Below are positions 26,986-35,322 of a stretch of DNA of 43,434 bases, in pieces. Source of the stretch: Gemmatimonadota bacterium (GTDB lineage: Bacteria > Gemmatimonadota > Gemmatimonadetes > Gemmatimonadales > GWC2-71-9); the NCBI GenBank assembly GCA_025358055.1, contig JANYKV010000062.1:1-43434 (forward strand), in the 5' to 3' direction. The position numbers were made by a program, and so were the translations under genes. Under the pieces are notes generated by a model that saw only the letters and a list, made by a program, of their open reading frames with translations, searched no databases and was not told the origin of the DNA. The number at the start of each line of letters is the position of its first letter. Position 1 is the stretch's first letter.

Positions 26986-28311
26986 CTACCGACGGATCGC
27001 TTGGCCGGCCGGGGCCTGAGCACTCGTTACCACGGACCGAATGATGAGGTTTTCTCCCACTTTCAATATGCCTCGTTTGACCTCGGTCACTTCGGTATAT
27101 GCGTGGTCGGTGATGCCGAGGGCGATCTTGACCGGCTCGATCGTATTGTCCCCGTGCAGTTTCCAGACGATGGCGGTCTCCGATCGGGGCCCGCGAGCCG
27201 GGAGCGGGCTCTCGTCACCACCAGCGGCGGCTCCAGTGGTTCCTTGGCCATCGCCCAATTCGACTCCGTACTGCTTGTAAAGGGTTCGAATTTCATCCGG
27301 CGTGAGCGGTGGCTTGAAGCGGAGCGCGGCGTTCGGTACTTTGAGTCTCGCCTGCACCGTGGCCACAGGGATCGTAACGTAGGCCGTCATGCCGGGGAAC
27401 AACTTCAGTTCCGGATTGTCGAAGTCGATGACTGTGTCATACGTGACGACGTTCTGGACGACGGTCGGATTCATCCGAATCTGGCTGACCACCCCACGAA
27501 AGATCTCCTTCGGGAACGCATCAACCTTGAAGGTGACTGCCTGGCCCAATTTGATGTGTCCGACATCGGACTCGTCCGTCTTGGCGTACACGCGCATCTT
27601 GGTGAGATCCTGGGCAATCGTGAAGATGGTGGGCGCCTGTAACGACGCGGCCACGGTCTGGCCGACATCCACATTCCGCGCGACCACGGTTCCGTTAATC
27701 GGGGAACGGATCACGGTATGGTCGAGTATGGTTCGCGCGACCGCCACTGCGGCGGCTTTTTGACTCACCTGGGCCTTGGCCTGGGTCACGCTGGCGACTC
27801 CGGCGTCGACTGACGCGCTGGCCCCATCGTAGGTGGCCTTGGCGAGCTCGAGCTGTTGTTGTGTCACCATGTTTTCCTTCGCGAGTGGGACCGTGCGCTC
27901 GTAGTCCGCTCTCGCTTGGACCAGGAAGGCTTTGTCCTTCGCCAAGTTGGCGCGTGCCGCCTCAACATTGGCCTCGGCGCTCTCCAGATCCGCGGTCGCT
28001 TGAAGCAGCGAGCCCTGGATGAGCGAAGAATCGATCAATGCGATGACATCACCCCGATGCACGCGAGAGTTGAAGTCCGCATTGAGTTTCGCGATGATGC
28101 CGGATACTTGCGACCCGACCTGCACCGTAATGACGGCGTTCACGGTTCCCGTCGCGTCGACGACGTTTCGGATCTCGCCCTGATCGGCTTTCGCGGTGAA
28201 GTACTGCGGGCCATTGCTTCGATTGGAACCGAAGGCGAAGATGAGGCCAATCGCGACGGCAATCCCGGAGAGGATGAACCACGTTTTCTTAATCTGCATT
28301 AGGGAGTCCAC
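26986..28311 (-). CDS. MacA/HlyD-type periplasmic adaptor protein
   Basis: A 441-residue adaptor. GTG 28311 and ATG 28299 are both possible starts, 9 and 21 bases after the permease stop. One N-terminal helix (about 10-27) anchors it in the inner membrane. The biotinyl/lipoyl-like half-motifs are GTVNAVITVQVGSQVSG and HTVIRSPINGTVVARNVDVGQTV, separated by a long coiled-coil hairpin (about 95-190, Ala/Gln-rich). Beta-barrel and membrane-proximal parts follow. Such adaptors link an inner-membrane ABC pump to an outer-membrane TolC-like channel; no channel gene is seen in this window. It lies between the permease and ATPase genes. Confidence 0.92.
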   Translation of the reverse strand: MDSLMQIKKTWFILSGIAVAIGLIFAFGSNRSNGPQYFTAKADQGEIRNVVDATGTVNAVITVQVGSQVSGIIAKLNADFNSRVHRGDVIALIDSSLIQGSLLQATADLESAEANVEAARANLAKDKAFLVQARADYERTVPLAKENMVTQQQLELAKATYDGASASVDAGVASVTQAKAQVSQKAAAVAVARTILDHTVIRSPINGTVVARNVDVGQTVAASLQAPTIFTIAQDLTKMRVYAKTDESDVGHIKLGQAVTFKVDAFPKEIFRGVVSQIRMNPTVVQNVVTYDTVIDFDNPELKLFPGMTAYVTIPVATVQARLKVPNAALRFKPPLTPDEIRTLYKQYGVELGDGQGTTGAAAGGDESPLPARGPRSETAIVWKLHGDNTIEPVKIALGITDHAYTEVTEVKRGILKVGENLIIRSVVTSAQAPAGQAIRR

Positions 28312-28320
28312 GCGGATGGG

Positions 28321-29538
28321 TCATTCGTATCGGAGAGCGTCAATCGGATCGAGGAGCGATGCCTTACGCGCCGGGTAGTACCCGAAGAACACGCCGACCG
28401 CGACGGAGAACAGGGCCGCGATCACGACCGACGCCCCAGACATCTTCATGGGCCACCCAAGAGTTTGGCCGACTAAAAACGACGCCGCGATGCCGAGGAG
28501 CACCCCAGCCGCGCCGCCGACAAGGCTGAGCATGACCGATTCTCCGAGGAACTGCAACTGGATCGCTCCTTCGGTGGCGCCCACGGCAACGCGAACGCCG
28601 ATTTCGCGCGTCCGTTCCGTGACCGACACCAACATGACGTTCATGATGCCGATGCCGCCGACCACCAGCGAAATCGAGGCTATGACAACCAGCAAAATCG
28701 TCAAGGTGTTGCTCGCCTCGAGTTGAGCTTGGATGATGTCCTCCGGGTTGCGAATATTGAAGTCATCCTCCTCTTCGGGGCGAAGATGGTGGCGGTCGCG
28801 GAGGAGGGCCGCGGCCTCTTTCCCGGCCAACTTCACCGCGCTCTGCGAGACCGCCGAGCAGAGGATGTCATCGAGCCACGTGATGCCTTTGAGCTTCTTC
28901 TGGGCGGTGGTATACGGCAGGAGGACCGTGTCGTCCTGGTCCTGCCCGGTCATGGAGAGCCCTTTCGGCTGGAGCGTCGCGACAATCTTGCAGGGAAGGT
29001 CCTTGATGCGCATCACCTTGCCGATTGGCTCCTCGGGCCCAAAGAGTTGGTCGCGCACGGAACGGCCGATCACGCAGACATTCGCGGATCGATCGACATC
29101 ATCCTGGGAGAACACCGCACCTTGATCGACCACCCAACGCTTGATGTCGAAGTATTCCGGGGATACTCCGCGGAAAGTCGTAAACCAATTCTGGTTGCCG
29201 TAGATGACCTGAATCGAACCGTCGACGTTGGGTGAAACGCTCTTGATCAGCGGAATCTGATTCTTGATGGCAATCGCGTCGGCCATGGTCAACGTTCTGG
29301 TTCCGTGGGTTCCCGTTCGCACCCCATTCACCGCGCGTCCGCCCTCTTCAATCCAAACGAAATTGTCCCCCAGATTGTTCAGCTGTTGTTCGACCCGAGC
29401 CTGGCCTGCCTTGCCGATCGCGACCACGCAGATGACTGCGGCGATCCCGATCGTAATCCCCAAGACCGTGAGGACACTGCGAAGCTTGTTTCTGAGCAAC
29501 GACCAAAGAGAGGACCGAAGCAGCGCTGCGTGATTCAT
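28321..29538 (-). CDS. MacB-type FtsX-domain ABC permease
   Basis: Read from ATG 29538 (405 residues), chosen for its GGGAGGAG ribosome site at 29541-29548. The frame is open 81 codons further, but that part has no protein-like sequence. It has an N-terminal transmembrane helix (about 20-42; LTVLGITIGIAAVICVVAIG), a large periplasmic MacB-PCD domain, then three C-terminal helices of the FtsX domain with the conserved ERTREIGVRVAVGA loop and the end YYPARKASLLDPIDALRYE. This is the type of permease that couples ATP hydrolysis to periplasmic movement rather than direct channel transport. It is the first gene of the operon. Confidence 0.9.
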   Translation of the reverse strand: MNHAALLRSSLWSLLRNKLRSVLTVLGITIGIAAVICVVAIGKAGQARVEQQLNNLGDNFVWIEEGGRAVNGVRTGTHGTRTLTMADAIAIKNQIPLIKSVSPNVDGSIQVIYGNQNWFTTFRGVSPEYFDIKRWVVDQGAVFSQDDVDRSANVCVIGRSVRDQLFGPEEPIGKVMRIKDLPCKIVATLQPKGLSMTGQDQDDTVLLPYTTAQKKLKGITWLDDILCSAVSQSAVKLAGKEAAALLRDRHHLRPEEEDDFNIRNPEDIIQAQLEASNTLTILLVVIASISLVVGGIGIMNVMLVSVTERTREIGVRVAVGATEGAIQLQFLGESVMLSLVGGAAGVLLGIAASFLVGQTLGWPMKMSGASVVIAALFSVAVGVFFGYYPARKASLLDPIDALRYE

Positions 29539-29540
29539 CA

Positions 29541-29548
29541 CTCCTCCC
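29541..29548 (-). promoter_or_regulatory. ribosome binding site of the FtsX-type permease
   Basis: On the minus strand this reads GGGAGGAG, two bases before ATG 29538. It fixes the start over the upstream extension to 29781. Confidence 0.75.
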
Positions 29549-29797
29549 ACCGCCCACGAGTCCGTATCTAGTCCAGACCCCAGTGACCCCTTACGATCGA
29601 TCGGGCCGTCTCGATCCAGTCCTCTGGTGCCCGTTTCAAACGGCAGACACACCAAGCCGAGGATGTCAACATGGCATCCTCTGTATGGCACGACCGTAAA
29701 GCCCTGTTTCCGTGAATCGAAGCCTAACGCGACAAGATGACAGCAACGTGACGGGCCCCGCGGTCCCCTGTGGCAGACCATTCATCTCCGCGAGCGC

Positions 29798-30581
29798 CTA
29801 GTTGGGGTGGAGGTGCTCGATGAAATAGCGTCGAACCGCGTTCAGCCAGTACCCAAAGTTCGCCCCCAGCGCATGAGGCATTTCGGGAAAGACCATGAGA
29901 TCATACGGCTTGCCGGCCCGCGTGAGGGCGTCGACCATCTTCATGGTGGATGAGAGAGTCGCGTTGACATCACTCGTGCCGTGCACCAGCATAAGCTTGC
30001 CGGTGAGGTTGCCCGCCAGCGGAAGACCCGACGCCGAGTCGTATCCGGCCCGGTTGTTCCCCGGGAGGTCCATATACGGCTCGATGATATTCCAGTGGTC
30101 ATACAAATCGACAACGGGTAGAGCGCGACGCCGACATGATACGACTCCGGCGCGGTGACCAGCGCCCGGACGGTCATGTATCCGCCCCATGAGCCGCCGA
30201 AGACTCCCACGCGACTCTTATCCATATAATGTCGTTGGGCGGCCAGCTGGGTCAGCGCCGCGACGTGGTCACCGATTTCGTGGAGCCCGAAGCGACGATA
30301 CACGACGTCTTGGAAGGCCTTCCCCCGCTCCGGGGTCCCCCGGCCATCGACCACGTAGGTGATGAAGCCCAGCTGCGCGACGGCCTCCGGCAACACCGTG
30401 GCCGCGGCCGTGAACGTCCTAGGTGCCCAAACGATCCGGGGACGACCGAGCCGCCCTTCACCAAGCTCCCCATGGAGAGGAATCGCCAGAACAGCGAATC
30501 GCGCACGGCGGAGGGCGACTGAGCCGAAGCAACTGGGCGAGTCACGAGCGTAAATGCAATCACCAGGCGGAGCCGGCTCAC
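29798..30581 (-). pseudogene. broken S9 (prolyl oligopeptidase/DPP-type) peptidase
   Basis: The gene starts at GTG 30581, which overlaps the upstream amidohydrolase TGA (GTGA). Frame one encodes a signal peptide (LRLVIAFTLVTRPVASAQ) and the family N-terminus FLSMGSLVKGGSVVP. Near 30440 it jumps to another frame that enters the catalytic domain directly (APRTFTAAATVLPEAVAQLG, then VDGRGTPERGKAFQDVVY). The whole beta-propeller, normally several hundred residues, is missing. A one-base loss near 30113-30119, after GVALYP, shifts the frame again to VVDLYDHWNIIEPYMDLP. The triad codons survive: Ser at 30190-30192 (GGSWGGY), Asp at 29969-29971 (HGTSD) and His at 29873-29875 (MPHALG). The intact product cannot be made. 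Confidence 0.85.
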
Positions 30582-31879
30582 GGGTGCGCGCCCTTCACGA
30601 CGACGCCCGCCTTCATGACGAATCGCACGGATTTCATGCGCGTGATATCGGCGAGCGGGTCGCCCTCCACTGCCACCACATCGGCGTACTTGCCGGGGGT
30701 GAGGGTGCCGATGTCTTTCTCCCAGCCCAGACACTCGGAGGCGGTCTTGGTGGCGGCCACGATCGCGTCCATCGGGGTAAGCCCCGCACCAACCAGCAGC
30801 TGAAACTCGCGCCAATCGTCGGCGAACGGATCGAAGATGTTGTCGGTCCCAAATACGATCTTGACCCCGGCCTTGAATGCCCGCCCCACCGATATGGCGA
30901 TGCGCGGGCCCACGGCGAGCGCCTTCGCGGCGAGGAACGGGGGAAGTTTTCCTGCCTTGGCCATGCGAGCCACAGCGTCCCCCGCAAAAATGGTGGAGAC
31001 GAAATAGGTACCGTGCTCCTTCATCAGCGCGATCCCTTCGTCGTCCATCAGGGACCCATGCTCGATCGACGTGACCCCGGCACGGATCGCGGCCTTGATC
31101 CCCGCGGTTCCATGGGCGTGCGCGGCGACCCGGCGCTCGAGCATCCGCGCGGTCTCCACCGCCGCTTTCATCTCCTCCTCGGTGAATTGTTGGTTGCCGA
31201 CGGAATCGGCCCACGACATCACGCCACCCGTCGCGCAAATTTTGATGACGTCGGAACCGTACTTGACTTGGAGACGCACGGCCTCCCGTACCTGATCGAC
31301 CGAATTGGCCATCCCTTCCATGACGCCAAATTCATGGCCGAATGTCCCTTGCACGTAGCCCGACGTTTCATCGCAATGGCCGCCGCTGATGCTCAACGCG
31401 TACCCGCTCGCTTGAATGCGCGGGCCCACGACCCACCCCCGGTTGATGGCGTCGCGGAGGGCGATGTCGTCCCGCCAAAAGCCACCGACATCCCGCACGG
31501 TCGTGAAGCCACTCTCGAGCACCTCACGCGCGTGCCCCGCCGCGCGGAGCGCGATGTGGGCCGGAGTGTTTTTCACTTCGTCGGCGTCCCATCCCGGTTG
31601 CCCGATGGTCGGTGAAGTGAGATGAGTGTGGGCGTCGATCCAGCCGGGCATGACGGTCGCGCTCGAGAGGTCAATAATCCGGGCACCAGGCGGCACCGCG
31701 AGGTTGGCACCGATGGCCTTGATGCGCTCTCCCTCGATGAGGATGACGGCGTTGTGGATTGGTGCGGCGCCCGTCCCGTCGATGAGCGTCCCGGCTCGGA
31801 TGGCCACGAGGGGTGCCTGAGGAGCGACACCGCTGCTGACGGTAAGCAGGAGGAGGAGTGATGCCTTTCCTTGTCCCAT
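30578..31879 (-). CDS. amidohydrolase (Xaa-Pro dipeptidase/imidazolonepropionase-like)
   Basis: Read from ATG 31879 (433 residues), with AAAGGGA upstream; an upstream start at 31933 is possible. The N-terminus is signal-like (ASLLLLLTVSSGVAPQAP). Metal-site motifs: WIDAH84TH86, the carboxylated-Lys segment DVIK213ICATGG, AAH254AH256G, SIEH274GS and FGTD346N. All ligands are present, so the enzyme should be an active binuclear metal hydrolase. Related enzymes cleave Xaa-Pro dipeptides or N-acyl and cyclic amides outside the cytoplasm. Its stop overlaps the start of the broken S9 peptidase gene. In an intact ancestor both enzymes would have formed a peptide-degrading pair (inference). Confidence 0.88.
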   Translation of the reverse strand: MGQGKASLLLLLTVSSGVAPQAPLVAIRAGTLIDGTGAAPIHNAVILIEGERIKAIGANLAVPPGARIIDLSSATVMPGWIDAHTHLTSPTIGQPGWDADEVKNTPAHIALRAAGHAREVLESGFTTVRDVGGFWRDDIALRDAINRGWVVGPRIQASGYALSISGGHCDETSGYVQGTFGHEFGVMEGMANSVDQVREAVRLQVKYGSDVIKICATGGVMSWADSVGNQQFTEEEMKAAVETARMLERRVAAHAHGTAGIKAAIRAGVTSIEHGSLMDDEGIALMKEHGTYFVSTIFAGDAVARMAKAGKLPPFLAAKALAVGPRIAISVGRAFKAGVKIVFGTDNIFDPFADDWREFQLLVGAGLTPMDAIVAATKTASECLGWEKDIGTLTPGKYADVVAVEGDPLADITRMKSVRFVMKAGVVVKGAHP

Positions 31880-31987
31880 TTCGCTTTCCCTTTGCCCTTT
31901 CTTGGTCGCGACTAATTCTGTATGTGTCGACAACGTAGGTTACGGGCAGGTGGTGCGACCCGCTAGGGCCGGACGGGCGGGCGGACA

Positions 31988-32060
31988 GGCGACAGGCGCA
32001 CGGACGCACGAACGGACGGAGAGACGGACGGGCGGACCGGCGACAAGCGCACGGACGCAC
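31988..32060. repeat. T-poor degenerate repeat tract in an intergenic region
   Basis: The plus strand from about 31967 to 32120 has very few T residues and is built from variants of GGACGCAC, GGACGG and GGCGGAC. A segment with core GCGCACGGACGCAC occurs at 31988-32009 and again at 32039-32060, 51 bases apart. It lies upstream of the amidohydrolase gene at 30578 and downstream of the Ig-repeat lipoprotein gene. Confidence 0.6.
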
Positions 32061-32123
32061 AGAGGCGCAGATGCACGAGCGCACTGAGGCAGAGACGGGC
32101 GGCGCACAGACGGACACCTGCTG

Positions 32124-34433
32124 CTAGGGTATGGTCACGGCCCCCGTTGCCTGAGCTGATAGGTAGGTGGCGCCGTCCACCGACAACACCGGGCAGTATC
32201 CCGAGAAGGTGCAGAACACGTCCGTCAGCGCATCACCCGGGCTCCCCTGCCCTCCGGTCACGATCCATTTCACCGGCGCGCCGCTGCGGAAATTCCAGAA
32301 GGCCATGAATCCCGTAGTGCCGGCCAGATCCGGAACTGGAACGTCGTACTGGCTGCTCCCGGCCAGCCACGCGCTGCTGGCGACGATCGTCATGGTGCGC
32401 GGATCGGCGATGGTCTCCCGATAATAGACCGATACTCGCGAGACATAATCCGACCCTAGCGTGCCCGTCGCCCGGAGAATCCATGGGGTCGCGACGACCG
32501 GCGAGACCGTCGGCAGTGACAACGATGGACCGAAAGTGAGCGTGCGGTTGGCCACGTCGCGGGTGAAGTAAATGATCTGGCGCCGAGCGGTAGCACTGCC
32601 GGTGGTCGCGGTGACCTGATGGAGATCGCCGGCAATGAGCTGGCTGCTCGGAATACCGTACCAGAACCGACTGGTCGGCGCGAACAATCCCGCGGTAGCC
32701 AGCCATCCGTTCAGACCATCGGTCGTCCGGAACGTCATGGTGTTGTAGAATGATTCGCCACCGGTGTTGCCGAAGGTAAGGGTGCCCGCCGCGGGCGCCT
32801 TGCCTTCCACTGCGAAGTCGATAGGCGAGACGATACCTCCGGCCGCCGGATCAATCCCGCGTCGTAGTACGAGAGACTGAACCGCGATGTCGGGCCCGCC
32901 GGTGTTGAAATTCGTTCGGCTGAGCAGCAGATCGAACGGTCCCAGTGGAAGGTTCTGCATCGACAACGTCGTGTTCAACGGACCAGTGCTGCCAGCAAAG
33001 GCCAATCCGTGCCGGCCGGCCGAGGCGATGATCGCGTCAAACGATTGGTAGCCGGTGATCGTACCGGAAGCCAGCCGCGTCGTGACATCCCGATTGGTGG
33101 TGCACTCCTCGGCGGCGAGATCAACGATCTCCTGCCGACTGAGGTAGAACACGTTCCAGTAATGACCTTCAATCAGCTGGCTCGTGCTGGTCTTCTCCCC
33201 GAGCCAGACGATTGCAACCGACGCGGTCGATTGAGAGAGGTTAAAAGAGAATTTGGCTGGAGTCGCCGCCGTGGCACCGGCGGGACCATCGGGAACTACA
33301 TGCTGCCAAACTCCGTTGCCATCCCTCACGGCGAGGTACTTCGGCACTCGATCCGCGCGGCAGAAGTTCCAGGTGATACTTCCAGTGGACGGCAACGACA
33401 CCCGGAAGCGGATGGATGCGGTCTGTTCGGCAAATCCCGCCGCCGAAACGCGCACCGTCCCGGTGTAGAGGCCGGGCGCGGCGTTGTCAAGCGCCAAGCC
33501 GAGGAGGTTGGTGGCCGTTTCGCCGGGCGCGATCGTCGCGGGTGTGGCCACAACGGCGGCGGCGACACCGAGTCCCTGGGCCTTCACCGTAACCGGGCCG
33601 GTGAATCCATTCATTCGCCGGATGGAAAGGATTCCGTTGGCAGTCCATCCACGCCCAGCAGGAAGCTCGAACTCGACCGGATCGACACTGATGCTGAAGG
33701 CAACAGGGGCCGCCACGGGGACGGTCAACGCGAGTGCCACGGTCTGGTCTATGGCGCCTGCAGCGGTGCCCTTGATAGTCACCGTGTATGGGCCCGCGGC
33801 GACGCTAGCGGCGACCGACAACGTGAGAGTCGACGTGGCCGCTCCGGTGGGGGAGGCATTGAAACTGCCGGTGATGCCGGCCGGTGGGGCGTTGAGCGCC
33901 AGCGTCACCGGGCCGGTGAATCCGGCGGAGCGAGTGATTCCCACTGTGACGGAACCGATTTGGCCCGGACCGACGGAAAGCGCCGTGGGGGTGAGCGTGA
34001 GTGCGATCGTCGGCTGAACCACTGTGAGCGCCACGGTCCCGGTCTGGGTCGTCACGCCGGTGCCACTGGCGGTGATAGTAAGTGTCGCGGTGCCCGGTGT
34101 CGCGGCCGCCCCTGCCGTCAGAGTAAGGACGCCCGTCGTGGTATTGGGGTCGAGGCTCGCCGGTGCCAATACCCCGGTCACCCCGGCGGGCAACCCGCTT
34201 ACGGTGAGCGATACCGTCCCGGTAAAGCCTCCCCCACGAGTGATGCTCAGGCTCACCGTGGCCGTTCCCGCAAGGTTTACCGAGACCGATGGGGTAAGCA
34301 CCGTGAGAGCCAGCGTCCCCTGCGTCTGTGGTCCGGAAGGGGTACTTCCGCTACCGCCGCAGGCAGCCAAAGCAGCAGTTGCAACAGCGGCAACCGTGGT
34401 GCACCGACGCGACAAGAGCTGGCTGGAGCGCAT
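32124..34433 (-). CDS. lipoprotein with tandem Ig-like repeats
   Basis: A 769-residue lipoprotein, lipobox A-L-A-A-C25 followed by GGSGSTPSGP. At least three Ig-like beta-sandwich repeats of about 100 residues follow, marked by G-F-T-G-(P/T)-V-(S/T)-L then G-L-P-A-G-(V/I)-T-G (about 69-88, 170-190 and 275-300). A second part (about 360-769) is beta-rich without repeats and contains several Trp and Tyr residues. Composition is dominated by Ala, Thr, Gly and Val. It is probably displayed at the cell surface or in the periplasm, perhaps for adhesion or polymer binding. No enzyme motif is seen. The flanking intergenic regions on both sides hold short repeats. Confidence 0.85.
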   Translation of the reverse strand: MRSSQLLSRRCTTVAAVATAALAACGGSGSTPSGPQTQGTLALTVLTPSVSVNLAGTATVSLSITRGGGFTGTVSLTVSGLPAGVTGVLAPASLDPNTTTGVLTLTAGAAATPGTATLTITASGTGVTTQTGTVALTVVQPTIALTLTPTALSVGPGQIGSVTVGITRSAGFTGPVTLALNAPPAGITGSFNASPTGAATSTLTLSVAASVAAGPYTVTIKGTAAGAIDQTVALALTVPVAAPVAFSISVDPVEFELPAGRGWTANGILSIRRMNGFTGPVTVKAQGLGVAAAVVATPATIAPGETATNLLGLALDNAAPGLYTGTVRVSAAGFAEQTASIRFRVSLPSTGSITWNFCRADRVPKYLAVRDGNGVWQHVVPDGPAGATAATPAKFSFNLSQSTASVAIVWLGEKTSTSQLIEGHYWNVFYLSRQEIVDLAAEECTTNRDVTTRLASGTITGYQSFDAIIASAGRHGLAFAGSTGPLNTTLSMQNLPLGPFDLLLSRTNFNTGGPDIAVQSLVLRRGIDPAAGGIVSPIDFAVEGKAPAAGTLTFGNTGGESFYNTMTFRTTDGLNGWLATAGLFAPTSRFWYGIPSSQLIAGDLHQVTATTGSATARRQIIYFTRDVANRTLTFGPSLSLPTVSPVVATPWILRATGTLGSDYVSRVSVYYRETIADPRTMTIVASSAWLAGSSQYDVPVPDLAGTTGFMAFWNFRSGAPVKWIVTGGQGSPGDALTDVFCTFSGYCPVLSVDGATYLSAQATGAVTIP

Positions 34434-34520
34434 GAGTCGGTCCTCGAACAGGCAGGTGGGTAGTCTAGAGGGCGTCTACCCTTTGCGTTGCGTCGAACGA
34501 GCGCCGAAACCGTCATTTGA

Positions 34521-34589
34521 AGGGAGACGGCAAGAGGGAGACGGTAAGAGGGAGACGGTAAGAGGAGGCGGCAAGAAAGGGACGGCAAG
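34521..34589. repeat. tandem array of a 14-base unit
   Basis: Units at 34521-34534, 34535-34548 and 34549-34562 are AGGGAGACGG(C/T)AAG, with only the C/T varying. Two degraded units follow (34563-34575 and 34578-34589). The array lies in the divergent promoter region between the Ig-repeat lipoprotein gene and the GTPase gene. It is not a CRISPR: there are no spacers. Confidence 0.85.
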
Positions 34590-34713
34590 AACAAAACGGC
34601 AACCAGGGCGGCTGGCGCCCCCCCACATCCGCGCTATAACATTGGTGGCATGACCAGACGCCATGACCTCGAGCAGGTCGCGCTCGCGCCCCGTCGGTGG
34701 CCTCCTCAGACCC

Positions 34714-34718
34714 GGAGG
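34714..34718 (+). promoter_or_regulatory. ribosome binding site of the Ras-like GTPase
   Basis: GGAGG five bases before ATG 34724. It selects this start over an ATG at 34697. Confidence 0.8.
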
Positions 34719-34723
34719 ATCGA

Positions 34724-35233
34724 ATGACCGACATCGACCGCAAAGTCTGTATGCTTGGCGCGGCCGATGTCGGCAAAACGAGTCTGGTCCGCCGGTTCGT
34801 GGAAGGCGTGTTCGCGGACCGGTACCTCACCACCATCGGCGTGAAGGTGGACCGCCGGACGGTCGCGATCGGCGACGATCGCCTCAACCTGGTGCTCTGG
34901 GATATCGAAGGGGAGACGAAACACCGCAGTCTGCGCTTCCGCTACCTGCGCGGCGCCGCCGGCTATCTCCTAGTCGCCGATGGCACCAAGGCGCACACGC
35001 TGCAGACCGCGCGGGAGTTGCACGCCAAGGTTTCCAGTGTAACCGTCGATCTCCCCTTTCTCCTCCTGCTCAACAAGCACGACCTCGTGCGAGACTGGAC
35101 CCTCGACGAGCAGGAGATCGCAGCGCTGGAGGCGGGGGGATGGACGATCTGCCGGACCAGTGCGCTGACCGGCGAGGGAGTGGGGGACGCTTTCGAGCGG
35201 CTAGCGGCCAAACTGTATTCAGGGACTCGTTGA
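34724..35233 (+). CDS. Ras/Rab-like small GTPase
   Basis: A compact 169-residue GTPase of the Ras superfamily. G1 is G12-A-A-D-V-G-K-T-S20, the switch I threonine is T36 or T37 in LTTIGV, G4 is N117-K-H-D120, and G5 is T145-S-A-L148. G3, normally D-T-A-G-Q in Ras, is W-D60-I-E-G-E64 here, so the catalytic Gln is replaced by Glu. Bacterial relatives such as MglA control polarity or motility, but no MglB-like roadblock partner lies nearby. It has no lipidation Cys at the C-terminus. It stands alone: the Ig-repeat gene is divergent and the next gene is convergent. Function unknown. Confidence 0.88.
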   Translation: MTDIDRKVCMLGAADVGKTSLVRRFVEGVFADRYLTTIGVKVDRRTVAIGDDRLNLVLWDIEGETKHRSLRFRYLRGAAGYLLVADGTKAHTLQTARELHAKVSSVTVDLPFLLLLNKHDLVRDWTLDEQEIAALEAGGWTICRTSALTGEGVGDAFERLAAKLYSGTR

Positions 35234-35322
35234 CTGCCGGTTTGATTGCCACCACTCCGCGCCCCCGGAGTGAATCTGCGGACGAGGCCTGGCACGGCCA
35301 CCATAACTCGTTCAGAGCCTCC

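Noticed and set aside
29539-29781. 81-codon upstream extension of the FtsX-type permease
   Set aside because: It lacks protein-like content, and the strong ribosome site lies at 29541-29548.
30445-31238. Minus-strand open frame under the amidohydrolase gene
   Set aside because: A shadow in its upstream part; only its last portion after 30581 is real, as the N-terminus of the broken S9 peptidase.
31988-32060. Possible CRISPR or attachment site
   Set aside because: The repeat is low-complexity and degenerate; no integrase or cas gene is present.
33009-34463. Long plus-strand open frame opposite the Ig-repeat lipoprotein gene
   Set aside because: Antisense shadow, Arg/Gly-rich, with no domain or ribosome site.
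34521-34589. Possible CRISPR array
   Set aside because: The 14-base units are directly tandem with no spacers and no cas gene nearby.
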